Shown here in pieces: positions 11,390 to 23,299 of a stretch of DNA of 64,000 bases. Every line of letters begins with the position of its first letter. Position 1 is the first letter of the stretch. A program made the position numbers and the translations under genes. The notes beneath the pieces are model-generated. The model made no database searches. It was not told where the DNA came from and saw nothing but the letters and a program-made list of their open reading frames with translations. The stretch lies in assembly GCA_015680685.1 (NCBI GenBank), contig MNCI01035196.1, positions 1 to 64,000 on the forward strand, in the 5' to 3' direction. This DNA is from Gnetum montanum (lineage: Eukaryota; Streptophyta; Gnetopsida; Gnetales; Gnetaceae).

Positions 11390-12560
11390 ACAATTAAGTT
11401 GGAAGGAGGAGATTTCAAAAATTAAGTGTGATTTTCCATCTATTGAAGTATTTGTTGTACTAGCTTGCTTGGGCTAATGGAAAAGCTTTATTTGTTAGAT
11501 GTTAACCAACTAATTTTTAATTGGGCTCTTAGATTTGTATATGGTCATGGCCCTAGAAGGAAAAGTTTCATCAATTATATAAGGTCCTTTCTACAAATTT
11601 TGGAACTTTGTTTTCTAAGGTACGTGTGTGGGGTTTTAGTAAAGAACCTTATCTCCTAGCTGAAATTTCACTTTCCATATTCTAATGTCACATTGTTGTT
11701 TGTTGAATGCCTTGTGCACTTCATTCATAGGTAGGGCTACTAATTGGTTTCTATCTAGCACATTGAGGTTGATTAGTCTTTCTTTTTGTGCTAGACTTAG
11801 GTCAAGATTCAAATCATTGGTTATTGAGAGTGTACAGAGCTTGGATCGAGTCAGTAACATTGGAAGTTTCCCATACACTAACTCATAGGGAAAGTAGCCA
11901 ATAGGGAGTTTTCATGTTGATCAGTAGGCCTAAATGGCATCATTGAAATTAATAGTCTAGTCTCTCCTATAGTTGCTGATAGTTCTTGCTAGAATTTTTA
12001 TGATCTCCTTGTTAGTTACCTTTGCTTGACCATTGGCTTGGGGGTGATAAGGTGTTATTAATTTATGTTTAACCCCTATGTGTTTCATCAAATTTTAAAA
12101 AGTGTCACTTGTAAAATAACTTCTATTATCAAAAATTAGTGCACATGGCATCCCAAACCTATTTACAATATGTTGTTATAAAAGTTGAGTAGCAGTGGAT
12201 GATGTATAGTTAGGGACGACTACTACATCTACCCATTTGGTGTAGTAGCTGACTACTATGGTGATATATGCCTTCCCATTGAACATGGGTGTGATGGAAG
12301 ATATGAAATCTATTCCCCATATGTTAAAGGGTTCCAACGCTTGAATCCACTATTAAGGATCCTTCATTTGAGCAATCATCCTACCATCTCATTAATAGCA
12401 CTCAAAAGATCAAAAAAATTAATGGGAATTCCTAAAGAATGTAGTCAAAAAGTATCCTACCATTAGGATTTTTATGGTTGTGCATCTCCCTACATAGTAA
12501 CCTCCACAAGGTTCTTTGTAAGCATCCTAGAGAATATATAGTTGACCTACATTAGGGACA
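11390..12560 (-). pseudogene. Gypsy integrase of element B, decayed
   Basis: The integrase core reads well on the minus strand across a few stops. EPFNIWGIDF gives the first catalytic Asp, CALIFDNRSYFTSDTF the second, and TPYHPQANGQAKVTNKE covers the third position. There the expected Glu of D,D-35-E is Lys (codon AAG at 12022-12020, a G-to-A change). The C-terminal part (YELVYGK, LDLSLAQKERL, VKFQLGDKVLY) is typical of Athila/Tat integrases. The N-terminal HHCC zinc finger, around 12560-12400, is badly eroded. This protein would insert element cDNA; this copy is inactive. Confidence 0.85.
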
Positions 12561-12819
12561 TACCAATGAACTAGGCCATTGATACACACCATGTAAAGGT
12601 GTTCGCTGATTTCCATGAACTATTTTGTTGAATGAAGAAATTATTGTTTCTTCTTAAAGTCCAGATCTTGTGGCATCTTCTAAGTGAGAAGGTAAATAAG
12701 AATGTTATCATACAATTTTGATTTAGCAAGCACTTGGTCATTTATTTCTCCTATAAAGAGGAGTCTCTTTTGGAAATTGATTAGAGAGTAGGCTCTCCTC
12801 CTCTTTATTATTTCATCTT

Positions 12820-13120
12820 AATCAAGATAGGTGGTCAGTGACCACATTCTCCATTCCTTTCCAATCTACCATTGTGAGATCAAATTCTTGCAAGATCACA
12901 AGACACTGTATGATGCGAGGGCTCACTATTGGCTTATTTATTAGGAAGTGGATGGCATTGTGATCTCTATGCACAAACACTTTGTAGCCAAGCACATTGT
13001 GCCTGAAATTTTTGAGAGCATACACCACTACCATCATTTCTTCCTTAGTTGTAATGTAATTTAACTATGCACCTATAATTCTTTAGTTTGCATAGTGGAT
13101 GTAATATTGATGTTTCTTAA
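12820..13120 (-). pseudogene. RNase H of element B
   Basis: An open stretch at 13037-12822 contains VVYALKNFRHNVLGYKVFVH, then RDHNAIHFLINKP, LQEFDLTMVDWKG and ENVVTDHLS. These are the standard end of a Ty3/gypsy RNase H, whose consensus includes TDH and ENVVADxLS. It follows the RT and precedes the integrase. Upstream in the domain, MTDTSNYSLEVVL matches the catalytic-Asp strand (consensus CDASDYAVGAVL) with the Asp kept in MTD. Confidence 0.85.
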
Positions 13121-14255
13121 CTATATAAGGACTACTTCCAAGGAATAATTAGATGTATCTGTCATTATATGAAATGTCCTAGCCTAATCTAGTGCCCATG
13201 AAATTGGAGTTTTTATGAGTTTCTCCTTCAATAATTGGAATACATCTTTGCACTTCTTGGTCTAGACAAATGGAGCATATTTTTTTGTAAGCTCAACCAA
13301 TGGCTTTGCAATCTTGGCGAAATTCTCTATAAACCACCAATAGTAGCTAGTGTGTCCAAGGAATGATCATACATCTTTAACTATCTCTAGTTAGCATGTG
13401 ATTTCTTGGACCACCCTTATCTTTTTTGGGTCTACCTCAATCAATAATTGAGTAATTTTGTACCCTAGTACTATGTCCTTCTAGTTCATTAAATGGATTT
13501 TCTACCAATTCAACCTCAAGTTTATTTCAACACATATTTTTAATACCTACTCAAGGTGATCCAAGGCTTGCTCAAATGTAGCCCCATAGGTAGAGAAGTC
13601 ATTCATAAAGACTTTTACCACACTACCAATCTACTATTGAAAAATACTAAGGACTAGGTGTTGAAATGTTGCAAGGGCATTACATAGACCAAATGGCATC
13701 ATGCAATATGTAAAATTTACCTAGGGACTCGTGAATGTTTTCTTGGCCTAATCTTCTAACATAATTTGGATTTGGTTATAACCACTATAACCATCCAAGA
13801 ATCTAGAATAGCAATACCTAGAAATGGTGTCCAACACTTGGTCCACAAATGGCAATGAAAAATGATCTTTAAAGGTTGCCATATTAATAGCCTGAAGTTG
13901 ATGTAGACCCACCACTTGCCATCTTTCTTTGCCACTATTACAAGTGGGCTAACCCATCACTATCCATGATGGGTAAGATGAAGCCTACCCTGAGGTGCTA
14001 TTTTATTTCCTCCTTGATGATCTACTTCAAGTTGGGGTTCATTCACCACTATGAGTACCTTCCTAGCTTCATGGTTGGGTTGGTGTAAATATGATGCTGG
14101 CATATCTTGGGAGCAATTCTGGTTAGTTTTGGATATGACCAAGTAAAGGTTGTTGGCCATTTATTGACCACCTGCAATAGCTTGCCTTTTTCTTTGGAAG
14201 TAATATTTGCATTGATTATGATCAACTTATCATTATTTAAGAATGCATACTCCAT
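13120..14255 (-). pseudogene. Reverse transcriptase of element B
   Basis: The protein begins near MEYAFLNNDKLIIINANIT (14255), a hallmark of the Athila/Tat RT N-terminus. It continues with NMATFKDHFSLPFVDQVLD, FLDGYSGYNQIQI, MMPFGLCNALATFQ, the active-site strand VKVFMNDFSTYG (about 13608-13597), VLGYKI, and SFLGHTSYYWWFI. The usual FMDDFS is FMNDFS here, so one catalytic Asp is replaced by Asn (GAT to AAT). At least ten in-frame stops are present. Role: cDNA synthesis from element RNA. Confidence 0.88.
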
Positions 14256-14686
14256 GCTAGCTAGTAGATGTTTTAACTCTAGGGGCTTTTATTTGAAATT
14301 ATTAGGGATTTCCAACTCTCTCTAATAGGTATCATCATCTTCTTCAACAAAGAGTTGGTGATGAACTTGCCTAGGTTCATCCATCCTTTGGACATAGGCA
14401 CATGTTAGGTGCTCAAGAGCTTCCATCCACAATGTGCTACTATCAGAGTTAGCTATTAGTCACTATGAACCATCTTGTTTTATGGCTACTTTGTATAAAA
14501 AAATTTTGATATCTATTTCATGCACACATTGATTACCTGCTTTAATGAATATATTTTTAATAAACTAGTTTTTTAAATGTAATTGCACTTTTTATCGCTA
14601 TACATAATGCATGGAACATACTTCTTCTCTAGGTATCCAAATTCATTCTCCTTGGAGATTTTCAATGAGAGGTTTCTTATGCCCAT

Positions 14687-14980
14687 TTATACATCAACTA
14701 TGCTTAACAAAGCCCTTTCCATAATGATGGCAAAGTCACCTTTGCAATTTTTGATATTGATTATTAAAAGATCAATAGGATAGAACCACCGACAAACTAT
14801 GATCATAATGTACTCTAATAATGCCAAAGGGACAATGATTGACTGGTCTACCAATTCCAAATGGATGTTACTCTTCTTGATAGGTGGTAGGTGCCAAGCC
14901 TTGTACATGTTGTAGAAGATGAGATTAGCACTAGAATCAGAATCAAGAAGAGCCTTTCATGGCTCATGTCTATTGATCTA
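14687..14980 (-). pseudogene. Aspartic protease of element B
   Basis: On the minus strand LLDSDSSANLIFYNMYKA corresponds to the retropepsin active-site loop, with the conserved Gly apparently changed to Asp. HLELVDQSIIVPL and CRWFYPIDLLIINI form the flap and second-half strands. IMERALLSIVDV aligns with the GRPFL...A..DV end of the domain. It lies between gag and RT in one continuous pol arrangement. Confidence 0.7.
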
Positions 14981-15099
14981 TAAGTAAATAAGAGGACTTC
15001 CAGGTTAGATCTTTTCATGGGAAGGTTACTAGCCTTGATCCAATTAGATACAACATTAGTTAACATCATAGTACAAATTTGAGACAATGTTTAGTTTGA

Positions 15100-17454
15100 A
15101 TAGCTCTCAAATGTATTAGATGTAAAGGATGAGAATGTTGGAGATACAAGGCACCCAGCCGCATTAGGTTGTGAAGGTTTAGTTGGATTATTGGATTAGA
15201 AAAATGGTCGTTTCTTGGATCTATTGTCCAAACCACTTGGCTAGAAGGATGGTTGTAAATGTATACCCCTCATAGCATTTTATTTTAGTGGTTGTGGTAG
15301 AATTTTTCCCTACATTGATGGAGTAGGAGGCAACTAGATTAAGGATGAAGGGATGTGTGTAGACAGATGTGAAGTGTGGTATGGATATGGGTTCTCCCCT
15401 TGAGTGAATGATGAAAGAGTTTGATGATACTCTAGAGGATAATAGTGATGCTAGAATGAGGTGTATCTTGCAGAGCTTCATGGAGAAATGTGCTACTAAA
15501 CATAGTACCCATATTAATCTAGTGACCTACTATTTTCATGGTGTCATTCCCCATGATTGTGGTTGGTGCCACTATTGGTCTTGCTTGTATGGTTGTGGTA
15601 GAGCTCCATTTAGATAGAAAGTTTGTTGTTGCTGGTGGAATTGCCTTAGATTACCTTGAGGATAAGGTAATAATCTAGGTGCTTGCCTCCTTACTAGTCA
15701 TAGATTCATCATGTACATCCCAAACTCTTGTAAGTGTGACACCACAAAGTAGCTTCCATTATGATGGTCATATTAACAAATTTCACATCCACCATCATCT
15801 TTAAACTCTATCTCCACAACTTCTTCTACTACATCAACTTTACCATTACCTCTCTGGTAGACATGTTTAGCTCCTTTTTGCCTCTTATAGTCATGATCAC
15901 TATTTCACTCTTTGGATTCTTTAGGAATCCTCATAGTAGTTTGGAATTTATTATCCAAAGAGTTCCATAATTTCTCAATTTTTACTGAAATATGAGAAAT
16001 AGATTTCTGGATGGTCAAGGTTTTCCTATTTACCACTTCATCAAGTGCTAACTCCTCCTCATCATAGAATTGGACCTCCCTTTTTTATATGGAAGGATTC
16101 ATATTATACTCTTAAGCACCTTCCATTTTTTGTAATACATCTTCTTATTTTGCTACTTGCTCTATCAACCTTTGAATTTGATGAACTCTTAGTTTGGATA
16201 ATCTCCCTTGTGCATAAACCACAAGAGTTCCTCTAGTTTTTTCTCTAAGTCTATCTATGGTATGGTGGAGTTGTTGCCTTTGAGAATAACTAGGGTTAGG
16301 GCATTGATGTAAGAGAGAATAGTATCTACCCATGGTAGCATCCAAGGGTTGATGTATTTCTTATTTCTAGCCTTGGATTTGCCTTCTAAGATTAGACACT
16401 CTAGGTATGTCTCGTATTTTACATTAAATAGTTCTAACATGGTATTTCATCTACAAATGAATTTTAGTTCCAAGGACTAGTACCATCTTTCGACTTCCTT
16501 AATGAGTGTCCTAGGGAATAACTTGAGTTTCTACTAATCATTTTAAGTGTTTTGTAAGGCACAAGCATTGTGAAAAGCTTGTAGATGTGTCTATGAATAA
16601 AAGTTATATCCCCCTCAAATCGTGGGATATTATTCATATCTAAGAACTTGATTTAATTGTACTTCACATGCCTAGTTTGGATCTTAACTACCTCTACAAT
16701 GTTAAGCATGCCTCATGTAACCAATAAAGGCTCATCATCATCATGATTTTGTTGTCACCAATGATGTTCTCTATTATCCATTCATTCATTATGATCTTGC
16801 TGGTCACTTGGATCATGGTCGTTCCTTTTGTAGCATCTTTTAGAATCAAAAGAAGAGGAAGAAAGAGGAGGAGGACTACCACCACCATGGTGTCTACCAA
16901 GTCTCCTTTAGTTATCATGCCACATTCATCAATTTTCTTATTATCTTGATGCTTGTTTGAAATCCTACCTTGACTACCATCTTTCTCTAAACCTGTTGCA
17001 CATCCAAAGCCACACCCCTATCATCAATAACAAGAGGTGAAGAATTTTCATGTTGAGATTCTTCAAAATGAGGGTTCTCATAGTCATCTTAGTTCAGTAG
17101 GAAAAAGGGATTTATGAATTTTTTTCCCTTCATAGACTTATGGTGCGTCTCCTAATGTTGATCCCACCTGCATTGTGTTTTAGTGGGATGGTAGTCCTAA
17201 GTGTCATAACCATGCACAACATATTCCTCTTAAAGATCTAAAATCGTTAACTTCTTCAAAGTTTGAAGTAGCATCCCAAGCATATATTGAGCCAAGGGAA
17301 ATACAATGTTGTCCTCCATGTCATGCCATTGTAGTTGCTCATCCTTATGTAGGATGAAGGTGAAGTAGGGCACAAACTCATTTGGATGATTTTATATCAC
17401 TTTGCATTCTTCTGTGACCAATAGTTTATCTTTATGCCTGTGAGAAGAAGACAT
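15100..17454 (-). pseudogene. gag of element B
   Basis: Begins at ATG 17454 (MSSSHRHKDK), about 150 bp after the PBS. The N-terminal block NEFVPYFTFILHKDE, WHDMEDNIVFP is shared with C (DEYVPNFTFILHWDE, CDMKGNIIFP) and D (NEYVPDFTFILH, WHDMEGNIVLP). Further on come the gag core (MLELFNVKYE at 16440, matching D's MLELFNDKYQ), a Q/L-rich probable helix at 16345-16145, and a degenerate nucleocapsid finger near 15780. The last has the pattern C-x2-(D/H)-H...SH and is followed by a Q-rich tract (QFHQQQQTFY). It is the structural particle protein, broken by many stops. Confidence 0.75.
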
Positions 17455-17579
17455 TTTGGAAAAAAATAAAGTATTAGTGTGTTTTTTTAATGATATAATT
17501 TGAGAATGATATTGATTGTGAGGTGTTTCCTATGATATTAATAATGTTCACTAATCTTAGATAGTGCACATTTCAACAA

Positions 17580-17604
17580 ATAGAGTCCCTAGAAATGGCA
17601 CTAA
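17580..17604 (-). other. Primer-binding site of element B (tRNA-Asp)
   Basis: Directly after the 5' LTR end CTCATCA the minus strand reads ttagtgccatttctaggga. The complement of the plant tRNA-Asp 3' end is ttggcgccgttgccgggga. All but one of the visible differences are C-to-T or G-to-A. Copies C and D show less eroded forms of the same site. Confidence 0.65.
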
Positions 17605-18539
17605 TGATGAGCTATTGAAGGTACCCTTACACCCAACCATACTAATCATAAAGTGTTCATGCATGATCCAATCAAATTTTGTGGACTTTATGGTTTCTAG
17701 TATGGTGGTATTCTAGGAAGTGAACCTTACCCTAAAGGTTGTTCATTGTCTTCCCAATTACACTTGTGATGCACATGCTATGGTTAAGTGTAATCAAGGC
17801 ATATGATTTTTATTATTTTGTGTTTTATGTTCCTTAATGCTTAAAGTAGAGAGATGAAGTAATTTAATAAATAATTTTAATTAATTAATTAACTAATATC
17901 TAACTAGTCCTACCATAAGCATCCAGTCCCACTTTTCATAGATGTCCTAAACTGACATATCCACCGCTAGGTTACAAACTACTAGGCACACTAAGTAATA
18001 ACACTGCTAGGATTACCAAGCAAATATGTGTTTACACTTGAAGAAATTGTACTTATGTATTTAATCTATTTAGCTTATCCTACTTAATTTCTTAATTAGC
18101 TTAATTACTAATGAACATTAAATAAATAACTAAAAGCATTAAATGCATGAATAAAACATCTAAACTATCTAGAATGATGCAAGGTTTCTTACGAAGCTTG
18201 TTTCTATTATCACACACACTGTTGTGCTCGAGTATAATAGTGCTCAAATAAAGATTCATATATTAATGACTCCTACTGTAGGCACTCAAAAAAATATTCT
18301 AACTTTCAAATGTAAAAACTACAAGAGCTATACTGCTAATATGACTTGAGTGCCTATAAACATGGCTAGGAGCTTGTATTTATAGGTTTTTGCTATAGTA
18401 CAATGTTGATTGTGCCCCATAGACGTAGAAAATGCTACATTGACATGGCCTTGTCGATGGGGAAACACCACATAAATGAGGCCCTATTGACAAGGCCATG
18501 TTAGTGGGGCCTATTGACATGACACTTTGAGGCTCATCA
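17605..18539 (-). repeat. 5' LTR of element B
   Basis: 935 bp, TGATGAGCC...AGCTCATCA on the minus strand. U3 has alternating tgtcaatagggcc / catcgacaaggcc palindromic words. The TATA box is cctataaataca at about 18385 (minus strand). R/U5 follows with a conserved block cacaagtgtaattgggaag shared by all copies. It abuts the rest of A's LTR head to head. Confidence 0.9.
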
Positions 18540-19239
18540 CTCTTGTAGTTTTTGTATTCAAGAGTTAGAATATTTTCCTAAGTACCCACAACAAGAGTCA
18601 TTGAGTGTACAAATTTTTATTCAAGCACTATTGTACCTAAGCATAATAGTGTGTGCAGCAATAAATACAAGCTTTGTAATCAATCCCTATAGCATTTTGG
18701 ATAGCTTAAATGTTTTATTCATTCATTTGATCTTTTTAGTTATTTATTCAATGTTTTGCAGTAATTAAGCGAGATAAGCTAAATAGTGATTAAGTAAACA
18801 CATAAGTATGATAGCTTCAAGCATGAATATGACATTTGGTAATCCTAGCAATGCTTAACACTTGACAACCCAACAATGTTATATGTGTTTAGGGTGTGTA
18901 TAGAAAGTGGGATTGGATACTTATGTTAGGACTAGTTGAACAATAGTTATTTTAGTAGATTAAAGTAGATATTAAATTACATAATTCTCTATCTTCTTAT
19001 TTCAACAATCAAAATCATAAAATATAAAATGATAAAAATCATCTACCTAAATTACACTTAAACCATACCCTTAAGCTTCACAAGTGTAATTTGGAAACTA
19101 ATGAACATCTTTAACATAAAGTATGCTTCCTAGAGAACTAGTGCACTAGAAAGCATAAAGTCCACAAAATTTGACTGGATCACATGTGAATGCTTCATTA
19201 TTCATATGGTTGAGTGTAGGGGTACTTGACTACTTATCA
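18540..19239 (+). repeat. 3' LTR of element A, second part (R/U5)
   Basis: Resumes with ctcttgtagtttttgtattc, the point where A's LTR was cut by B; 18540-18544 is B's target duplication. It runs through the family's R/U5 to TTATCA at 19239. Combined with 5137-5335 it restores an LTR of about 894 bp. The following five bases, attgg, would be A's own target duplication, but A's left end is not in the window. Confidence 0.88.
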
Positions 19240-20550
19240 ATTGGATAATTAATTGTGAAAATTAGTGATACCACCTCATTAATCCCTCTAGTTCTTTGAA
19301 TAAAAGGTGTTTATCATGGAAACAATTTGGTTCTTCTTTCATTAAACTAAAATTCAACAATGATCACTATACCCTAAAGAAAGATGAAATGACCAAGTGG
19401 GAATGGCAAAGGGTGCAACCTCATGTGGACTTGTTGCATTCTCTTCTTGACTTCCTTCATATGGTTTATGACTCCTCTTAGAATGTATCATCACTTCTCC
19501 ATCAACCAATAAAAAGAAAGCTATGTCTTTGCATGGTGTGGTTTCCATCCAAAAATTCAAACAAAAAGAGAAACAAAAAGAAAAAAATAATGAGAATCTA
19601 AAGCACATCCCTTAGACACAATAATAGGCTACAAGAACTAATTATGGGGCTGGAAAAACATGTTACCTATACTTGAAGATACCCCTCTAACTAAGGCCTT
19701 TCCTTCTTTTTTGTTCTCTTTTTGGAATGATGATTGTTCTTTGAGGTGGTTGTGGACTCATGGTGGTCAGTAGGAAGGAACACATCAATGCAAGATCATT
19801 GTTCATGGTATGGACTTGATTTGAACTTGGATGGATAGGTATGTTGATTATTTTAATCACATTTTCCACAAGAACAAATTATGGACATGGTCAAGTACCT
19901 TACATCCTGATCTTTGCAATCCCTTCTCATGGCATTATTCACCTCACTACTGCATACAATTATGAGCTTGCTGGTTTGGTGTAGTATAGTACAACATCCA
20001 AACCACGATAGTTGTATGTTGTTTGGAACAAACACATGATCTACATTTAACTTCTAGGATGTCCATGAATATATATAGAAATTGTTATGCAAGGGCATTA
20101 TGGTAGGAGCCTACTTTGAGAGGATCCACTTCGATAACTTTTGTTGATCATGGCTTTGAAATAACCTTCACATCTTCCAAAACATCAGTGATGGTTTCTC
20201 TAAATTTATGCATGATTTTGAAACTACTTCTCATCTATTTCATTAATTTTTTCTACTTTTCAATTTCCATATCCATTAATATTTCTTGGCCATCTTCTAA
20301 ATCAGACCTTTGATTGCAATTATTTGAAAACTTATGTGCTTCTGGAGTTACACTTTAGTTATGGGGGCTAGGGATTTTCACTTTGAAATTTTCTAACATC
20401 CTATTTTTGAACATCATTGTAACTAGTAGTAATTGATCAAAATAATGTAAATAGCTTAATGATTTTAGTTGCCTCATCATCTTGGGCATAATGTGCTATC
20501 ATCACCTTGTGCTTAAATGCAAACTAATAGATCTAAAAAGGGTTAATTAT
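19240..20550. other. Unrecognised sequence between elements A and F
   Basis: No domain, splice pattern or repeat relation is recognised. Short open frames at 19296-19481 (+) and 20116-20313 (+) show no family motifs and overlap equally long frames on the other strand. It may be the internal part of element F or older host sequence. Confidence 0.4.
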
Positions 20551-22068
20551 TAAGAAAAATTTACCAAAACTAATGTTGATCCTTTGGTGACTTTAGGTGA
20601 TGCTAAAAGAAATGCCTAAGGAAGGTTGTCTTTTGCTAGGCTTGAAAATGAAGCCAATAGAGGAACAATGAAGGATAGGCCCATGGACAAATCATAGCAC
20701 ATACAATATTATAGCTCAAATATCACATGTTTTCTAGATTCATGGGATCATGAGAAGAAATTTCAGTTCATCCTTCAAAAATGTCCTACATAACTAGAGA
20801 AGCATCAAAATAACAATCAAGGTTGGAAGTCTTCCACTGCTAGCAGCAATAAGAAGAATCATCTTCATGGCTTTTTGTAAGACCTATGAAAATTTTGTAA
20901 TCTTCAATGTCTATCTAGTTTTTTTTATCACTTTGTTATTTTGTATGCATCCACTTGAATAAAACTTTGTAATGTGGCACTTAGAGTTAGTCAGTAGTTA
21001 GTGTTAGTCAATAATCCCATCATTTCCAATTTTTTATAACAAAAGCTTGTTCTTATCTTGTTAACTTGGGAACAAGTTTTTATTTAGTTGTGGGGGTATG
21101 ACGAAGCATCAATTGGCTGCATCAACAAGATTACATTGATACAACTACTTCAATGTAGCTACCTCAACATAGCTGCCTCAACGTAGCCACTTCAACATAG
21201 CCACATCAACATGACCTAATCGATGTAGCCCCATTGATGTAGCCTCATCAACACATGCAGTGATGCATTGATGTAGCCCCATTGATGTAGTGTCTATTTT
21301 GGCATATAAATATGTGTTTCCCTATCATCTATTAGCATTATTTTGTCAATAGAGTTGTTGAGCTCTTGCAATTTCATTTCATGGTCTTAGAAAATAGTTA
21401 GTGAGTGCTTGTAGTATGGATTTAAGTCAGTTCTACTATGTCTTATTTGAGTGGCAATGTACCTAGACACATTTCATGAATGGTAATAAGATCAAGATTG
21501 ATTCTTATTCATTGTAGCACTTTGAATTAGATTAAATTTACTTTTCATGCAATTTATATTCTATGTACTTAGTTAATATTTATGTTTCATGTACTTAGTG
21601 AATATCCACATTTGATACAAGTTAATGAATTGGGAAAATGAGCATGACCATCTTCGAGTGTAAACAAATTTTTTCTTGGTAATCCTAGTAGTGTTATTAC
21701 ATGGTTTACCTAGTAATGTAATGCTTGGTAATCCCAGTAGTGAATAAGACAGTAAGCTTGGAACAGATACTCATCACTCGTAGGCTAGTTTAGACTTTAT
21801 CTTCTTATTGTTACTTAGATTAGATAATTAATTTCTTTATTATTGTTAGGAGTAGCATAAGGCCAAAAGACATGAACAATAACATGCCTTACTTTTGACT
21901 AAACCATATGTGACAAAGCTACCACTAGTCCAAATGGGAAGACAATAACTATGATCAATGCTTAACAATCTAGATGCACAACTAGTCCCATCCACAGAAT
22001 TTGACAAGATTGTGCATGAACACTTGTGTCTCATATGGTTGAATGTAGTGGGTACCTGCTACTCATCA
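20550..22068 (+). mobile_element. 3' end of gypsy element F with LTR
   Basis: The 3' flank of ORF3 (agtcaataatcccatca... at 21006, shared with A at about 5069), a polypurine tract (gttgtgggggta, to 21098) and a complete LTR at 21099-22068 (TGACGAAGC...CTCATCA, about 970 bp). The 5' part is missing or too eroded to see. It is the same family and orientation as A. Confidence 0.8.
21099..22068 (+). repeat. LTR of element F
   Basis: U3 holds an array of about 15-17-bp units, tcaacatagcc/tcaacgtagccac and the inverted form ttgatgtagcccca, over 21112-21290. A TATA box, catataaatatg, follows at about 21303. The U5 end ctactcatca matches the other copies. Its U3 array carries more repeats than any other copy here. 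Confidence 0.85.
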
Positions 22069-22069
22069 C

Positions 22070-22808
22070 ATAGTCACAAAAGATATGCATTAAGCTTAAT
22101 CTCTATTCAAATAAATCTCCATGTAACATAAAGAATTTTAAAAGAGATCCATATTGCTATAATGAATATTACCAATTATTTGCAATAGTTCAAAAGAGAG
22201 ATATGAGTAATTCTTGCTTCAATGAAGTCCATATAAAAAAGAGATGCTTAAGTACTAAAGGGAAGATAAATTCATAGCATGTTGTATCACCTTAAGTAGA
22301 GAAATTAGGTGAAGAAACACAAACTAAAATATTGAATTTGTACAAAAATGATAAAAATCTATAATTCATTAAGATCTATCTTTTTTAGTTCAAAAAAAAA
22401 GTTAGAAAGAACAAGCCACAACTAATCCAAACATGTCCATACATAAAAAAAATATGCCTTGTAATTAATGTCTAAGAGAAAATAAACTTGAATTCCAAAG
22501 ATCAAAGATTGAGCATTAAGTAAAATATTTCAATAAAACTTATATCTCTAGATTCTATACACATCTCCTAGCACAATTTTCTAGGGGTTGAAAGTATTAA
22601 ACAGCATAGGAGCTTCCCCTTTTAAAACCCCAATTTTTAAGGAAAAACTTGTCTCTTTTGGAGCCAATAAACTCATAAGGTAAAATAATATAACATAATT
22701 CTATTAGTACTCAACTGTTACAAAAGCATCATGAAGGCAATTATATGGAAAGAAGGAAAATAAAATCCTTTCATTGTCCTTTCATGATATTTCAAACTTC
22801 CTTCAACA
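22070..22808 (-). repeat. Probable copia 3' LTR (truncated)
   Basis: On the minus strand the word ttcaaggtggattgttgaag is the usual copia arrangement: a purine tract caaggtgga followed by an LTR beginning TGTTGAAGG at 22808. A TATA-like gttttaaaagg lies about 180 bp inside. The other LTR end is not found before element F begins at 22068, so it appears truncated there. Coding sequence upstream (22830-23300, minus strand) is too eroded to assign. Confidence 0.4.
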
Positions 22809-23299
22809 ATCCACCTTGAATTGCAGTAAACTTGCAATCCAATAAGAAGTGTTCAATATACTTTCAAATAACTTGCAACTTTTACATAAGAATTATGCCT
22901 CCAATTCACAAATACATCATCTTTGATTCTAGTATTTTATTTTTCTCACAATGGAATCTTCAAATTCATCTTAATAATAATATATATATATATATTACTT
23001 AGAACTAACATATCTTGATGAAAAAATGATTTGCCTAGTATAATTGGGTATATATAATGACCTTTTTAGAGGTTTGGGACTTTTTTAAAGAATGTCTATC
23101 CATATATATTTAAATTAATTTTGGTAAAGTAAAATAACTTTTGAGCATTCAATAGAATGAAAATTATAGTTTTGGAGTTTTAAAAGTTATTATGTCCCTA
23201 TAAAATAAATCTACATTATTAATGATATAGCCAAGAAGTTAATGACATAGATTTATAACATAGGCTTTTTCCCTTGATGAATGTGATTAGGGGTTAAAC

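Larger units (their letters stand above)
5336..18539 (-). mobile_element. Full-length gypsy (Athila/Tat-like) retrotransposon, element B
   Basis: A 13.2-kb minus-strand element bounded by LTRs at 5336-6250 (3') and 17605-18539 (5'). It has identical 5-bp flanks, ctctt at 5331-5335 and at 18540-18544. Reading leftward: 5' LTR, PBS, gag, protease, RT, RNase H, integrase, about 2-kb spacer, coiled-coil ORF3, polypurine tract, 3' LTR. RT and integrase resemble the Athila branch of Ty3/gypsy (plain retroviral-type integrase, no chromodomain seen). All genes carry multiple stops and frameshifts and catalytic changes, so it cannot be autonomous. It lies inside the 3' LTR of element A, so it is younger than A. 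Confidence 0.92.

Noticed and set aside
15221-15481. 86-codon and other overlapping frames in element B gag
   Set aside because: Shadow frames; the real gag frame is identified by colinearity with C and D.
22980-22995. (TA)n run as a possible promoter
   Set aside because: Simple repeat without any gene on either side.
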